From NCBI GenBank assembly GCA_040218875.1, contig JAVJQP010000028.1: a stretch of DNA of 64,000 nt. One strand, written 5' to 3'. Position 1 is the first letter of the stretch. Every line of letters starts with the position of its first letter. This document shows positions 1 to 8,520 of this stretch, one piece after another. This stretch comes from Coleofasciculus sp937127375. Its GTDB lineage: Bacteria > Cyanobacteriota > Cyanobacteriia > Cyanobacteriales > Coleofasciculaceae. Below the pieces are notes generated by a model. That model ran no database searches. It saw only the letters and a list, made by a program, of their open reading frames with translations, and was not told the DNA's origin. Position numbers and translations under genes: made by a program.

Positions 1-136
1 TGATCAAGTTTATTCAAAACCCGCCCTGACCGAGTGTGAGCGTTTTAGATATGTGTTTCCCCAGTAGGGGCGGGTTTAGGACTTTCATTATTGCCATTGA
101 TGATCAACTTTATTCAAAACCCGCCCTGACCGAGTG
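1..136. repeat. Family A repeat, one full copy plus a right arm
   Basis: A full copy runs from about 62 to 135: left arm GTAGGGGCGGGTTTAG, right arm AAAACCCGCCCTGACC. A second right arm with almost the same flank (TGATCAA, TTTATTCAAAACCCGCCC) lies at 1-30, so its left arm may be outside the window. The arms can pair into a hairpin. Confidence 0.8.
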
Positions 137-162
137 GCTCTTGTCCCTAACCCCATAAGCAC

Positions 163-1140
163 CTATTTCAACACAATCATTTGATTGGTTTGGGCTGATT
201 GGCAAGCAGCGTCTCCAACCTGAAGCGCATATAAACTGGCTTCACTCGACACATACAGAGACTTTCCATCCACCAGATGATCCAATACCATTTGCGTATC
301 TTGAACAAATAAACCGCGACGCCCTGCTACAGTGATGGGTTGTTCTTCCTCACCGCGAATTAATTTACCTTGATCGCTCTCAAATACCAACGTACCTCGA
401 TCACCGTGGACTTCAAACGTCCGCAACCTCTGCCAAAATACGTCTCCTTTACCATAGGTGACGTGGGCAATTAAACCTTTGGCAAACTGTAATTGAGCCG
501 TACATAGACAGGCACTATAATAGTTTGAGTGCTGCCAAAACTGAGCATTACAGCTAACGGTTGCGACGTTGCCAAATAAATTAGTAAATCGATGGATGTG
601 GGGTAATGCGGCTTTAAAGGGAAAGCCAAATAAGTCCCGATGGTATGTCCAACGCTGCGGTGCTGGATGTTTCGGCACAATTGTGACATATCGGGTATAA
701 AAAGGAGTGCCAATCTCTGGTAATGATTGCTGTAAGGCTTGATGTAAGCCGCCTAATAGCTCAATATGTTCCACATGTAGGAGTTTGCGTTGAGCTTGAG
801 CAAGGGCAATTAGGGATTCGGCTTCTGTCGGATCAAGGGAAATCGGATATTCGACAACAACATGCTTCCCTGCGGTTAAAGCCGCCCTGACAATCGCCCC
901 ATGATCGCGATTAATTGTACAAACAAAGACTAAATCCACATCCGGATGTGCTACCACTTGTTGCCAAGACTCGACAGCGCTAGTTTGGTGACGTTGTACA
1001 AAGTCTTGCACCGTTTCGGGGGTATGCCCACTGACAACCACAAGCTGCGATCGCGCATCCGCCTGTAAGGTTTGCGCCCGCTGGTTGGCAGCGTATCCAG
1101 TCCCGACGATACCAGCCCTAATGGGCAGTTGATCAATCAT
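163..1140 (-). CDS. bvdR: Biliverdin reductase (BvdR)
   Basis: A 325-residue Gfo/Idh/MocA-fold oxidoreductase. Family role: reduces biliverdin IX-alpha to bilirubin with NAD(P)H; in cyanobacteria it is tied to bilin and phycobiliprotein metabolism in the cytosol. The N-terminal Rossmann motif GIVGTGYAA is at residues 10-18. EYP at 97-99 replaces the EKP motif of sugar dehydrogenases, a biliverdin reductase hallmark. HVEHIELLGG (122-131) and APQRWTYH match my memory of Synechocystis BvdR, which is about 328 residues. The start is the ATG at 1140. The downstream neighbour is a family A repeat; the upstream neighbour is an unrelated PEP-CTERM gene. No regulation is visible. Confidence 0.9.
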   Translation of the reverse strand: MIDQLPIRAGIVGTGYAANQRAQTLQADARSQLVVVSGHTPETVQDFVQRHQTSAVESWQQVVAHPDVDLVFVCTINRDHGAIVRAALTAGKHVVVEYPISLDPTEAESLIALAQAQRKLLHVEHIELLGGLHQALQQSLPEIGTPFYTRYVTIVPKHPAPQRWTYHRDLFGFPFKAALPHIHRFTNLFGNVATVSCNAQFWQHSNYYSACLCTAQLQFAKGLIAHVTYGKGDVFWQRLRTFEVHGDRGTLVFESDQGKLIRGEEEQPITVAGRRGLFVQDTQMVLDHLVDGKSLYVSSEASLYALQVGDAACQSAQTNQMIVLK

Positions 1141-1203
1141 TTGTGAATGAGTCCTCGCTTCAAAATCCCCCTATTCAGCGACTATAAACCAATAGCTTTC
1201 TGG

Positions 1204-1935
1204 TTATTTTACCTTATTTTGCTTTCTCGAAGACTCTTTTTTCAACAAAGCACCAAATCCGAGAGCGACACCTGAACCGAGGATAGTCAAGGGTTCGGGA
1301 ACTGGTTCGCTAGTGCCTACTTTGATTTGATACGCAAGGTTAGAGCGAGTCGGTTGATCTCCAGTCCAATCGAAGCTGACTGTACCCGTCAGCGTAAACG
1401 GTGCTGAGATATCTTCAACCAACACATAGTCTACATCGTCACTATCGTCATCACTTGGAGCAGAAAAGGTATTCAAACTATCAATATTAAGCCGTACATT
1501 GCTGTTGGCTGTTTCTTTGGTACGAATATATATCGTATCAATTGGATCGCTAAAAGCTTGGCTGCTTAGTAGTGTTCCACCAACGTTATAGTTGACTGTT
1601 GAGCCAGTATACTCCAGTGTGAAATCATAGACTGTACCATTCCCCCAGACAAACTGAGCGGATTGCACAGGAGTCCCAGCTTTATCATTAATCCCTAACT
1701 CTCGCTCAGCAGGGTTCAAACTGTTATTACCAATTCGCCCTTCCGCCACGAAGACTTCGGTAAATTCCCCACTATCAATTAACCCATCGAACTGGTCATC
1801 GGTAAAGTCAGGTAGACTCGTGACTGTAGCGGCACTGGCAACACCCGAAACGAGAGACAGACCCACAGTGGCTAAACCAACGCCTAAAGCAACTCCAGCC
1901 GTTCGGAACGAAAATTTTGAGTAGATGCTATTCAT
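1204..1935 (-). CDS. PEP-CTERM sorting domain protein
   Basis: A 243-residue secreted protein of unknown function. A hydrophobic signal peptide covers residues 1-35 (VASAATV cleavage region). The C-terminus carries VPEPLTILGSG, a hydrophobic stretch and a basic tail (KKESSRKQNKVK), the PEP-CTERM signal handled by exosortase in systems of this kind. The middle has an acidic DDDSDDVD segment. GGGGTG precedes the ATG. A 20-bp inverted repeat lies 36 bp upstream of the start. The tail is nearly identical to that of the protein at 8521-9063, so the two share a sorting route. The mature domain is not recognised. Confidence 0.85.
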   Translation of the reverse strand: MNSIYSKFSFRTAGVALGVGLATVGLSLVSGVASAATVTSLPDFTDDQFDGLIDSGEFTEVFVAEGRIGNNSLNPAERELGINDKAGTPVQSAQFVWGNGTVYDFTLEYTGSTVNYNVGGTLLSSQAFSDPIDTIYIRTKETANSNVRLNIDSLNTFSAPSDDDSDDVDYVLVEDISAPFTLTGTVSFDWTGDQPTRSNLAYQIKVGTSEPVPEPLTILGSGVALGFGALLKKESSRKQNKVK

Positions 1936-2356
1936 AGTTACACCCCGTATATGTACTTACCTAACAGTATAATTCTCTCAAGAGAGAATTTCTGTGAAGT
2001 GTTGATGAAGTAAGATCCAAATCCTAGCGCAAAATCCATAGTTATGTTAAGTCAACAAAAATTGTCAATATTTTTTAAGTAGGGTCGCATTTTCATGCCA
2101 GCCAATAAGGAAAAACTGGAGCATTGTCTATAGTTATTCTCAATTAGCTAGACAGATGTTAGCTGAATATCCCAGAATCAACCCAATAGAGGCTGTTGGG
2201 AAAAAAAAGCATTAGGAGAGTTGATATCTAAGTAGTTTCTTGCGGTTGAACTTAACTCTAATGGCACTGAAAAGCGTGCATTTTTGGCTCGCCGAAACTC
2301 TTGATATAGCGTAGGGTGGGCATTGCCCACCAACATACCAGTCAATACCATTCAAC
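1936..2356. other. Intergenic region with inverted repeats
   Basis: No gene is seen. AATTCTCTC-AA-GAGAGAATT at 1971-1990 is a perfect 9-bp inverted repeat just upstream of the PEP-CTERM gene and could be an operator. GGTGGGCATTGCCCACC near 2315-2331 is a palindrome of a type often dispersed in cyanobacteria. Confidence 0.5.
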
Positions 2357-3040
2357 TTAACTCCCCTCGCCCAAACGATATCCCTTCCCGTATACCGTGT
2401 GAATCAATGGGGCTTCACCAGGAGCCTCTATTTTTCGGCGTAACAAGCGCACTAAAGCCGCTAAGACATTACTACTAGGTTGTTCTTCATCCTGCCACAA
2501 CTGCTGATAAATTTCCCTATGAGTCAACAGTTGACCCGAATGACGCATAAAATAGTCCAGAAGCTGAGTTTCTTTTTCTGAGAGTTCAATTAATCGTCCA
2601 TTGCGATAGGCGAGTTGATTGTCCACATCCAGTTCTAAAGAAGCGACACGCAACCGAACAGGCGCATTGGTTTCCGTCGCCATTGAACGCCGCAGCAAGG
2701 CGCGAACCCGAGCCAGTAATTCTCGCAATTCAAAGGGTTTAACTAAATAATCATCCGCCCCTGCATCCAATCCCATCACCCGATCATCAAGGGTGTCTTT
2801 AGCCGTAAGGAAGAGAACCGGCGTCGTTTTCCCTTGCGATCGCAACTGTTGACAAAGCTCTAACCCCGACTGATGCGGTAACATCCAATCTAGTATAAGT
2901 AAGTCATAGTCGCTTTGCATGGCTAACTGGCGTCCCGACTGTCCCTCATACGCCACATCAACCTCGTATCCCTCGCGTTTCAGGACTCGGCTTAAAGGAT
3001 CGGTGAGTTCAACTTCATCATCAACCAACAGAATACGCAT
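2357..3040 (-). CDS. rppA: OmpR-family response regulator, RppA-like
   Basis: A 227-residue two-component regulator. The receiver domain (1-120) has acidic residues D7/D8, phosphoacceptor D51 in LILDWMLP, T79 and K101 in KPF. A winged-helix OmpR/PhoB DNA-binding domain follows (about 125-225, VYGKGYRL). The sequence resembles cyanobacterial RppA, linked in Synechocystis to redox control of photosynthesis genes and to nickel/stress signalling. The usual partner kinase gene rppB is not adjacent: downstream are the PEP-CTERM gene and repeats, so this is an orphan here. It is divergent from the AAA+ ATPase gene, with dense tandem repeats between them. The family call is sure, the rppA name less so. 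Confidence 0.85.
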   Translation of the reverse strand: MRILLVDDEVELTDPLSRVLKREGYEVDVAYEGQSGRQLAMQSDYDLLILDWMLPHQSGLELCQQLRSQGKTTPVLFLTAKDTLDDRVMGLDAGADDYLVKPFELRELLARVRALLRRSMATETNAPVRLRVASLELDVDNQLAYRNGRLIELSEKETQLLDYFMRHSGQLLTHREIYQQLWQDEEQPSSNVLAALVRLLRRKIEAPGEAPLIHTVYGKGYRLGEGS

Positions 3041-3075
3041 TATTTGTCATTCGTCATTTGTCATTCGTCAGGAAT

Positions 3076-3126
3076 AACAGGGAATAGGGAATAGGGAATA
3101 GGGAATAGGGAATAGGGAATAGGGAA
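3076..3126. repeat. Tandem heptamer repeat (GGGAATA)n
   Basis: About six units of GGGAATA, preceded by two TCATTCG/TCATTTG-type units at 3048-3070. The array lies directly upstream of the rppA-like start. Confidence 0.85.
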
Positions 3127-3151
3127 CAAGGTAAGGTAGAGTTTTGAGTTA

Positions 3152-3279
3152 ACTTCCCCAGCTTCCCCAGCTTCCCCAGCTCCCCCAGCTTCCCCAGCTT
3201 CCCCAGCTTCCCCAGCTTCCCCAGCTTCCCCAGCTTCCCCAGCTCCCCCAGCTTCCCCAGCTTCCCCAGCTCCCCCAGC
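3152..3279. repeat. 9-bp tandem repeat (CTTCCCCAG)n
   Basis: About 14 consecutive 9-bp units, CTTCCCCAG with some CTCCCCCAG variants. Since 9 is a multiple of 3, long open frames appear on the minus strand (GKL and WGS repeats); I treat these as artefacts. The array fills the divergent promoter region. Confidence 0.9.
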
Positions 3280-3350
3280 ACCTCTGCTCTCCCAACCGAC
3301 AACTTTTCCAGCGATACACTATATCATGGTGGATATTGCTGCGCTTAAAG

Positions 3351-5423
3351 ATGCCAATGTCTGTGTCCCGGCTCAATGTAACCGAAGGCTGGCTAGAAGC
3401 CAATCAGCAGTATTTGATGGGAGAGATTGCGCGAGTGCGTCAAGCCTTGGAACGCAAGAGTGATCAAATTATGACAGGGATCTCTCTCACCTTAACTAAT
3501 GGCTTCTATCCCAATGGAAATGGTTCCTACCATCAACCCGACACATCGCTTTCACCGCCTCCCTTGTTAGATCAGCTTTGCCAAATGTTTGGGCTATCCT
3601 CATTTGAGCGAGATTTACTGCTGTTATGTGCGGGGATGGAATTTGAAGCCTCTTGGGGGTTGCTCTGCGGCATCGCTCAGAGTAATGAACAAATGAATTA
3701 TCCCACATTTGCTCTAGCGTTGAATATATTACCCCATGGACATTGGGGAGCGCTGACGCCTGATGCACCGTTGCGCCACTGGCGGTTAATTGACGTGGGT
3801 GAAGGGTTTACATTAACCAGTAGTTCGCTACGGATTGATGAGCGGATTTTGCATTACCTGCGCGGCGTGCAATATATCGATGAGCGCTTGGCGAGTATGG
3901 AGGAACCGATGCCTTTACCGGGTATTTTGGTATCCTCTCATCAGCAAAGTGTGCAACAAATTGCTACAACCTGGTTACAGGTGGGCGAGGGTACATTTCC
4001 GGTGGTGCAGCTATGTGGAGAAGATGTTACCAGTAAACGGGCGATCGCACGAGCCGTATGCGATCATCTAGGGATTAATCTCCATGCCCTTTCTGCTGAA
4101 TCTTTACCCACAAATACCAGTCAACTGAATATCGTTAAGACTCTCTATGAACGGGAATGGGCATTAAGTAGCACGGTTCTAATGCTCAACTGTGATCATC
4201 TCGAAACCAATGATCCAGCCAGAGAAAGCGCGATCGCCCGTTTCCTCGAAAGCCTGAACACACCCTTAATTGTCACCAGTCGCGATCGACGCCGCCAACG
4301 CCAGCGCCCAATTATTACCATTGATGTCCATCATCCCACCAGTGATGAGCAGCGTTTAATTTGGCAAAACGCTTTAGCCGATAAAGCCGCAAAACTTGAG
4401 CCTTCAATCAATCTATTAGTCTCTACATTTAACCTCAGCGCCCCCAATATTCATACCGCTTGCTTAACCATCAAAGGAATGGATAGTGAGACGCCCGAAG
4501 AAGATGAACAACCTATACAACCTATAGACGAAGAAAGCTACAACCCATCTGCCCTTCCACCCTTTACCACTAAATTGTGGGACGTTTGCTGTATTCAAGC
4601 CCGTCCCCGCATGGAAGAATTAGCCCAACGAATTGACACAGCCGCCACTTGGGACGATTTAATTTTGCCGGACAGAGAACGCACTGTCTTGGCAGAAATT
4701 GTCACCCATGTGCGCCACCGGATGAAGGTCTATGAAAGTTGGGGATTTGCTGGAAAAAGTCGCCGGGGGCTGGGAATTAGCGCTTTATTTGCTGGTGCCA
4801 GTGGAACCGGGAAAACCATGGCAGCCGAGGTGATCGGCAAAGAGTTACGATTAGATGTTTATCGGATCGACCTCAGTTCCGTTATTAGTAAATATATTGG
4901 AGAAACTGAGAAGAACTTACGCCGGGTTTTTGATGCCGCAGAAGGAGGCGGATCAATCCTGTTATTCGATGAAGCAGACGCATTATTTGGTAAGCGTTCT
5001 GAAGTCAAAGACTCTCATGATCGCCATGCCAACATTGAGGTCAGTTATCTGTTGCAGCGCATGGAATCCTATCGAGGGTTGGCGATTTTAACCAGCAATA
5101 TTAAAAGTGCCTTAGACCAAGCCTTTCTGCGCCGGATTCGCTTTATTGCTCAATTTCCTTTCCCCAACGCGGAGCAACGCCAAGAAATTTGGAAACGGAT
5201 CTTTCCGAAACAGACACCAACCGAAAAGCTCGATTATCGGAAATTGGCAAAATTGAATGTGGCAGGGGGTAATATTCGCAGTATTGCCATGAATGCAGCG
5301 TTTCTAGCGGCAGATGCTGGGGAAGCCGTGCAGATGAAACATATTTTGCAAGCCACTAAGAGCGAATATGTGAAACTAGAGCGACCTTTAACCGATGTGG
5401 AAATCAGGGGATGGGTTAAATAA
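3351..5423 (+). CDS. AAA+ ATPase with large N-terminal region
   Basis: About 690 residues. The C-terminal AAA+ module has Walker A GASGTGKT (about residue 482), Walker B SILLFDEADALFG (about 538), a conserved DRHANIEVSYLLQRME segment and an arginine-finger region FLRRIRF. The N-terminal 450 residues contain a second degenerate P-loop-like domain. Related ATPases accompany extracellular or thylakoid contractile injection systems, where they are a conserved but poorly understood component; no sheath or baseplate genes are nearby. The frame also opens at a TTG at 3336; I prefer the ATG at 3351 (another is at 3357). The downstream gap holds the nested family A array. Confidence 0.8.
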   Translation: MPMSVSRLNVTEGWLEANQQYLMGEIARVRQALERKSDQIMTGISLTLTNGFYPNGNGSYHQPDTSLSPPPLLDQLCQMFGLSSFERDLLLLCAGMEFEASWGLLCGIAQSNEQMNYPTFALALNILPHGHWGALTPDAPLRHWRLIDVGEGFTLTSSSLRIDERILHYLRGVQYIDERLASMEEPMPLPGILVSSHQQSVQQIATTWLQVGEGTFPVVQLCGEDVTSKRAIARAVCDHLGINLHALSAESLPTNTSQLNIVKTLYEREWALSSTVLMLNCDHLETNDPARESAIARFLESLNTPLIVTSRDRRRQRQRPIITIDVHHPTSDEQRLIWQNALADKAAKLEPSINLLVSTFNLSAPNIHTACLTIKGMDSETPEEDEQPIQPIDEESYNPSALPPFTTKLWDVCCIQARPRMEELAQRIDTAATWDDLILPDRERTVLAEIVTHVRHRMKVYESWGFAGKSRRGLGISALFAGASGTGKTMAAEVIGKELRLDVYRIDLSSVISKYIGETEKNLRRVFDAAEGGGSILLFDEADALFGKRSEVKDSHDRHANIEVSYLLQRMESYRGLAILTSNIKSALDQAFLRRIRFIAQFPFPNAEQRQEIWKRIFPKQTPTEKLDYRKLAKLNVAGGNIRSIAMNAAFLAADAGEAVQMKHILQATKSEYVKLERPLTDVEIRGWVK

Positions 5424-5448
5424 GAGGTTTAGGGATTGTCACAATTCA

Positions 5449-5476
5449 TGTAGAGACGTGTCATGGCATGTCTGCC
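5449..5476. repeat. Family B palindrome
   Basis: GTAGAGACGTGTCATGGCAT followed by GTCTGCC. The arms pair apart from one G-T wobble. One of about ten copies in the window. Confidence 0.75.
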
Positions 5477-5484
5477 AATTTTAT

Positions 5485-5724
5485 GTAGGGGCGGGTTTAG
5501 GGACAATTGTAGGGGCGGGTTTAGGGACAATTGTAGGGGCGGGTTTAGGGACAATTGTAGGGGCGGGTTTAGGGAATCAATTCAGATATCCACCAATAAC
5601 GGAACAACAAAACCCGCCCTCCCCACCAATAACGGAACAACAAAACCCGCCCTCCCCACCAATAACGGAACAACAAAACCCGCCCTCCCCACCGATAACG
5701 GAACAACAAAACCCGCCCTTCCCT
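5485..5724. repeat. Nested family A array: four left arms, then four right arms
   Basis: Four left arms of 24-bp period (GTAGGGGCGGGTTTAGGG then ACAATT) lie at 5485-5508, 5509-5532, 5533-5556 and from 5557. After a short centre, four right arms of 33-bp period (CCAATAACGGAACAACAA then AACCCGCCC) start at 5590, 5623, 5656 and 5689. The order LLLLRRRR with equal arm number suits repeated insertion of the element into its own centre. Two overlapping open frames across the array are repeat artefacts. Confidence 0.9.
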
Positions 5725-5806
5725 AGGATTGCTATCGGAGGATGTCACAGGAAATTGCTAGCCTAGAACCATTAATACTCAACAATCTATCCCAGAAGGT
5801 CAAGCC

Positions 5807-6409
5807 ATGAGTAACCGGGAAACCCGAAAACTTGTCCACCAGGAAACCCAAACCCTTGCCCGTGAAGTCAAAACCCAGGCTACCATTTTAGGCGGACTCG
5901 TCGCGGCGATGTGGGGTTTGGAACTCATTGATTTAGTTATTTTCCAAGGCGCACTCGACAGTTATGGTATCTTACCCCGAACAATTATTGGGTTAAGGGG
6001 TATTCTATTTGCCCCATTTCTCCATGGTGGTTTACCTCACCTGATTGCTAATACGGTTCCCTTTCTCACCCTCGGCTGGTTTGTCATGTTACAAGAAACC
6101 AGCGACTTTTTTATTGTCACCGCCATCACGATGGTTGTTAGTGGTTTAGGGGTTTGGCTGATTGGTTCTCCCGGTGTTCACATTGGCGCTAGCGGTCTAG
6201 TTTTTGGCTATCTGGGTTTTCTGCTATTGCGTGGCTATTTTCAACGCAATATTCCCTCGATTTTACTTTCCCTTCTCGTCGGATTTCTCTATGGAGGCGC
6301 AATTTGGGGGATTTTACCAACGGTTCCTGGTGTATCCTGGGAAGGACATTTATTTGGGTTTATTGGTGGAATTATTGCTGCACGCCTGTTATCTCAGCGT
6401 AAGGGATGA
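5807..6409 (+). CDS. Rhomboid family intramembrane serine protease
   Basis: A 200-residue membrane protein with about six transmembrane helices. Family role: cleaves transmembrane substrates inside the bilayer. The catalytic serine is S129 in GASG, the catalytic histidine H181 in EGHLFGFIGG, and H78/N82 of the HLIAN motif form the oxyanion region. A charged cytoplasmic N-terminus (1-25) precedes the first helix. The start is ATG 5807 behind AGAAGG. It stands alone between repeats. Substrate unknown. Confidence 0.9.
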   Translation: MSNRETRKLVHQETQTLAREVKTQATILGGLVAAMWGLELIDLVIFQGALDSYGILPRTIIGLRGILFAPFLHGGLPHLIANTVPFLTLGWFVMLQETSDFFIVTAITMVVSGLGVWLIGSPGVHIGASGLVFGYLGFLLLRGYFQRNIPSILLSLLVGFLYGGAIWGILPTVPGVSWEGHLFGFIGGIIAARLLSQRKG

Positions 6410-6424
6410 GGAATGGGGAAGCAT

Positions 6425-6450
6425 GTAGAGACGCGCCATGGCGCGTCTGG
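6425..6450. repeat. Family B palindrome
   Basis: GTAGAGACGCGCCATGGC followed by GCGTCTGG. AGACGCGCCATGGCGCGTCT is a perfect palindrome; the core differs from other copies but stays self-complementary. Confidence 0.85.
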
Positions 6451-6488
6451 AAGATGAGGGAGATGGGGGAATTAATTCAACACTTGAT

Positions 6489-6550
6489 CGGGGCGGGTTT
6501 AGTTACCTTTGGGTTAAGTAAGAAACGATAATAGTGAAACCCGCCCCTAC
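6489..6550. repeat. Family A repeat, single copy
   Basis: GGGGCGGGTTTAGTTACC at the left, GATAATAGTGAAACCCGCCCC at the right, about 60 bp. The interior matches the copy at 51126-51187 (GGGT, AGAAACGATAATAGT), so it is a true homologous element. Confidence 0.85.
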
Positions 6551-6597
6551 ACACCGCCCTCGAAGGTTGTAAAGGGTCAATATGTTCCCAATTATTA

Positions 6598-6849
6598 ATG
6601 GCAAAACAAAAATTTCCTTATTTGGTTGGTTCTAAATGGACAGCCACACAACAAACCTGGGGTTGGCGACATTTTCAAGTTGTCAATCGCAAAAATCAGG
6701 GTCAATGGGTTTTTGCCGAAATGGTGGCATCCTGTGACCCGACTGTTCGCTTTTGGCTGAATGCTAAACAGCTTAAATATCGCGATCTCTGGCAACCGGG
6801 GTGGCAGTCTTTACAAGAAATGAAGGAAATGGAAGAGGATGAATTATAA
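6598..6849 (+). CDS. Small tryptophan-rich protein, TIGR02450-like
   Basis: 83 residues with several tryptophans (SKWTATQQTWGWRHFQV, FWLNAKQLKYRDLW). The SKWTA start, HFQV strand and Trp-rich end resemble the TIGR02450 family of Trp-rich proteins, whose function is unknown. The tail EMKEMEEDEL is acidic. The start is ATG 6598; no strong Shine-Dalgarno is visible. Family assignment is from pattern memory. Confidence 0.65.
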   Translation: MAKQKFPYLVGSKWTATQQTWGWRHFQVVNRKNQGQWVFAEMVASCDPTVRFWLNAKQLKYRDLWQPGWQSLQEMKEMEEDEL

Positions 6850-6948
6850 AGTGAGGGGTTGGCTGGAGGAAAAAAACCGTTCAATGAATACTCAATAGGA
6901 TATAAATATCCCGATCCTATAAAAATAGTGTTGCTCAGGTAAGGTCTT

Positions 6949-7326
6949 ATGAAAAATCATTCGTCAAAGTTAATTATTGCTTTAGCTTTCATCATTTTTC
7001 CGTTGAGTTGTGCTGCTTCTACCAGTGGTAGAATTTGCCAGTATAATCCTGATTCTGGAAAACCTAATCCTTTGGGAATGAGGTCATATATTACCATTAC
7101 AGAAGACGAGGGAAGTACGATTGTTACTTATGAACAGTTCCCCTCAAATGTTGATGAAAATGTTACTCTGACAACGAAACGGGAACTCACGTTTCATGAT
7201 ACTCCCTTGGACACAGCGCGGGTTATTCTCCTGCAAAACAAAAATTACTATTCTGAGTTAGTTGGGTATGATGACCCCGAAGGATTTGCCCCTGTTAATG
7301 AAGTACTAACCTGTGAGTCAAACTGA
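6949..7326 (+). CDS. Small secreted protein of unknown function
   Basis: 125 residues. A signal peptide covers about residues 1-24 (IIALAFIIFPLSCAAS). The Cys in PLSC could be a lipobox but position -3 is a proline, so Sec cleavage is as likely. The mature part has Cys near both ends (RICQYN and LTCESN), possibly one disulfide. AAGG precedes ATG 6949. No family recognised. Confidence 0.6.
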   Translation: MKNHSSKLIIALAFIIFPLSCAASTSGRICQYNPDSGKPNPLGMRSYITITEDEGSTIVTYEQFPSNVDENVTLTTKRELTFHDTPLDTARVILLQNKNYYSELVGYDDPEGFAPVNEVLTCESN

Positions 7327-7383
7327 TGGGAGGTTACGTTTGAATATCTAAAGGAAAAATGAGCGTAGTCTAAGGCTCTAATT

Positions 7384-7509
7384 GTAGGGGCGGGTTTAGC
7401 CACTGTAGGGGCGGGTTTAGCCACTAAAACTAGCTTGTTACCAATAGCTGAACAACAAAACCCGCCCTTGCTGGTTACCAATAGCTGAACAACAAAACCC
7501 GCCCTTATT
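7384..7509. repeat. Nested family A array: two left arms, then two right arms
   Basis: Left arms GTAGGGGCGGGTTTAGCCACT at 7384-7404 and 7405-7425, a 12-bp centre, then right arms (CCAATAGCTGAACAACAA then AACCCGCCC) starting at 7438 and 7475. This is a second LLRR case with a loop sequence different from the array at 5485, so an independent event. Confidence 0.9.
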
Positions 7510-7547
7510 TACAAGGCTAAGATGTATAAATAAGTCAATATAATCAC

Positions 7548-8429
7548 ATGAAAAGGTTATTAATTACAGGTGTTAGTGGATTTTTGGGTTGGCATACTTG
7601 CCAGTTGTCAAAACGAGAATGGAATGTCTATGGAACTTGCCTTTCTAAATCTGTCAATAGTTCAGATATAAACATACTAAAAGTTGATTTAACTCATTTT
7701 CAGGAAGTTAAGCAGATTTTCCAAACTATTAAACCTGACGCGGTTATTCATACGGCGGCTCAATCGAATCCTAATTTTTGTCAGGTACATCCCCAGGAAA
7801 CGGAGACAATAAATGTTACAGCCTCTGGGGATATCGCGGGACTTTGTGCGGATTATGGCATTCCTTGCATATTTACATCTACTGACCTGGTATTTAATGG
7901 TTTAAATCCACCCTATCGGGAAACTGATCCGGTTTCACCAATTAGTTATTATGGCGAGCAAAAAGTTAGGGCTGAGACTCTGATGTTGACCCGTTATCCT
8001 CGGACAGCAATTTGTCGAATGCCTTTAATGTTTGGTCAGGCTACACCAACGGCGAACAGCTTTATCCAGCCATTTATTGAAACGTTACGAGCAGGAAAAG
8101 AGTTAAGGTTATTTATTGATGAATTTCGCACACCTGTGAGTGGAACCACCGCAGCGAAAGGCTTATTGTTAGCCCTGGAGCAGGTTCAAGGATATCTGCA
8201 TCTGGGCGGAAAAGAGCGGATATCACGCTATGAATTTGGTCGTCTCCTGGTTGATGTGTTACGATTACCCAAGACTGGATTAGACACTTGTCACCAAGCT
8301 GATGTAGAAATGCCTGCGCCAAGACCTCCAGATGTTTCCTTGGATAGTTCCAAGGCGTTTGCGTTAGGATATAATCCTCTATCCTTGCGAGAAGAATTAG
8401 AGGCATTGTGGGGAAACAAGAAATTCTAA
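7548..8429 (+). CDS. SDR family sugar-nucleotide reductase, RmlD-like
   Basis: 293 residues of extended short-chain dehydrogenase type, like dTDP-4-dehydrorhamnose reductase. The NAD(P) motif GVSGFLG is at residues 8-14, VIHTAAQ follows strand 4, the STDLVF strand carries the active-site Ser/Thr, and the catalytic pair is Y/K in YYGEQK. Relatives act on nucleotide sugars for cell-surface polysaccharide, but no other rhamnose genes are nearby, so the substrate is open. The start is ATG 7548. It directly follows the nested family A array. Confidence 0.8.
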   Translation: MKRLLITGVSGFLGWHTCQLSKREWNVYGTCLSKSVNSSDINILKVDLTHFQEVKQIFQTIKPDAVIHTAAQSNPNFCQVHPQETETINVTASGDIAGLCADYGIPCIFTSTDLVFNGLNPPYRETDPVSPISYYGEQKVRAETLMLTRYPRTAICRMPLMFGQATPTANSFIQPFIETLRAGKELRLFIDEFRTPVSGTTAAKGLLLALEQVQGYLHLGGKERISRYEFGRLLVDVLRLPKTGLDTCHQADVEMPAPRPPDVSLDSSKAFALGYNPLSLREELEALWGNKKF

Positions 8430-8520
8430 GTATCTAATTTATTTTCAATAGACTGTAGGGGAGCAAACCTTGCACCCCCGACGATGCACCCTATAAAACC
8501 CAGAAATTACATTAGGATGA

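Noticed and set aside
3054..3403. Open frames coding GKL and WGS repeats
   Set aside because: They are direct translations of the 9-bp tandem repeat, overlap the AAA+ gene start and have no protein features beyond the repeat.
5395..5766. Two overlapping frames with GGFRDNC and PPITEQQN repeats
   Set aside because: Produced by the nested family A array; both frames are open only because 24 and 33 are multiples of 3.
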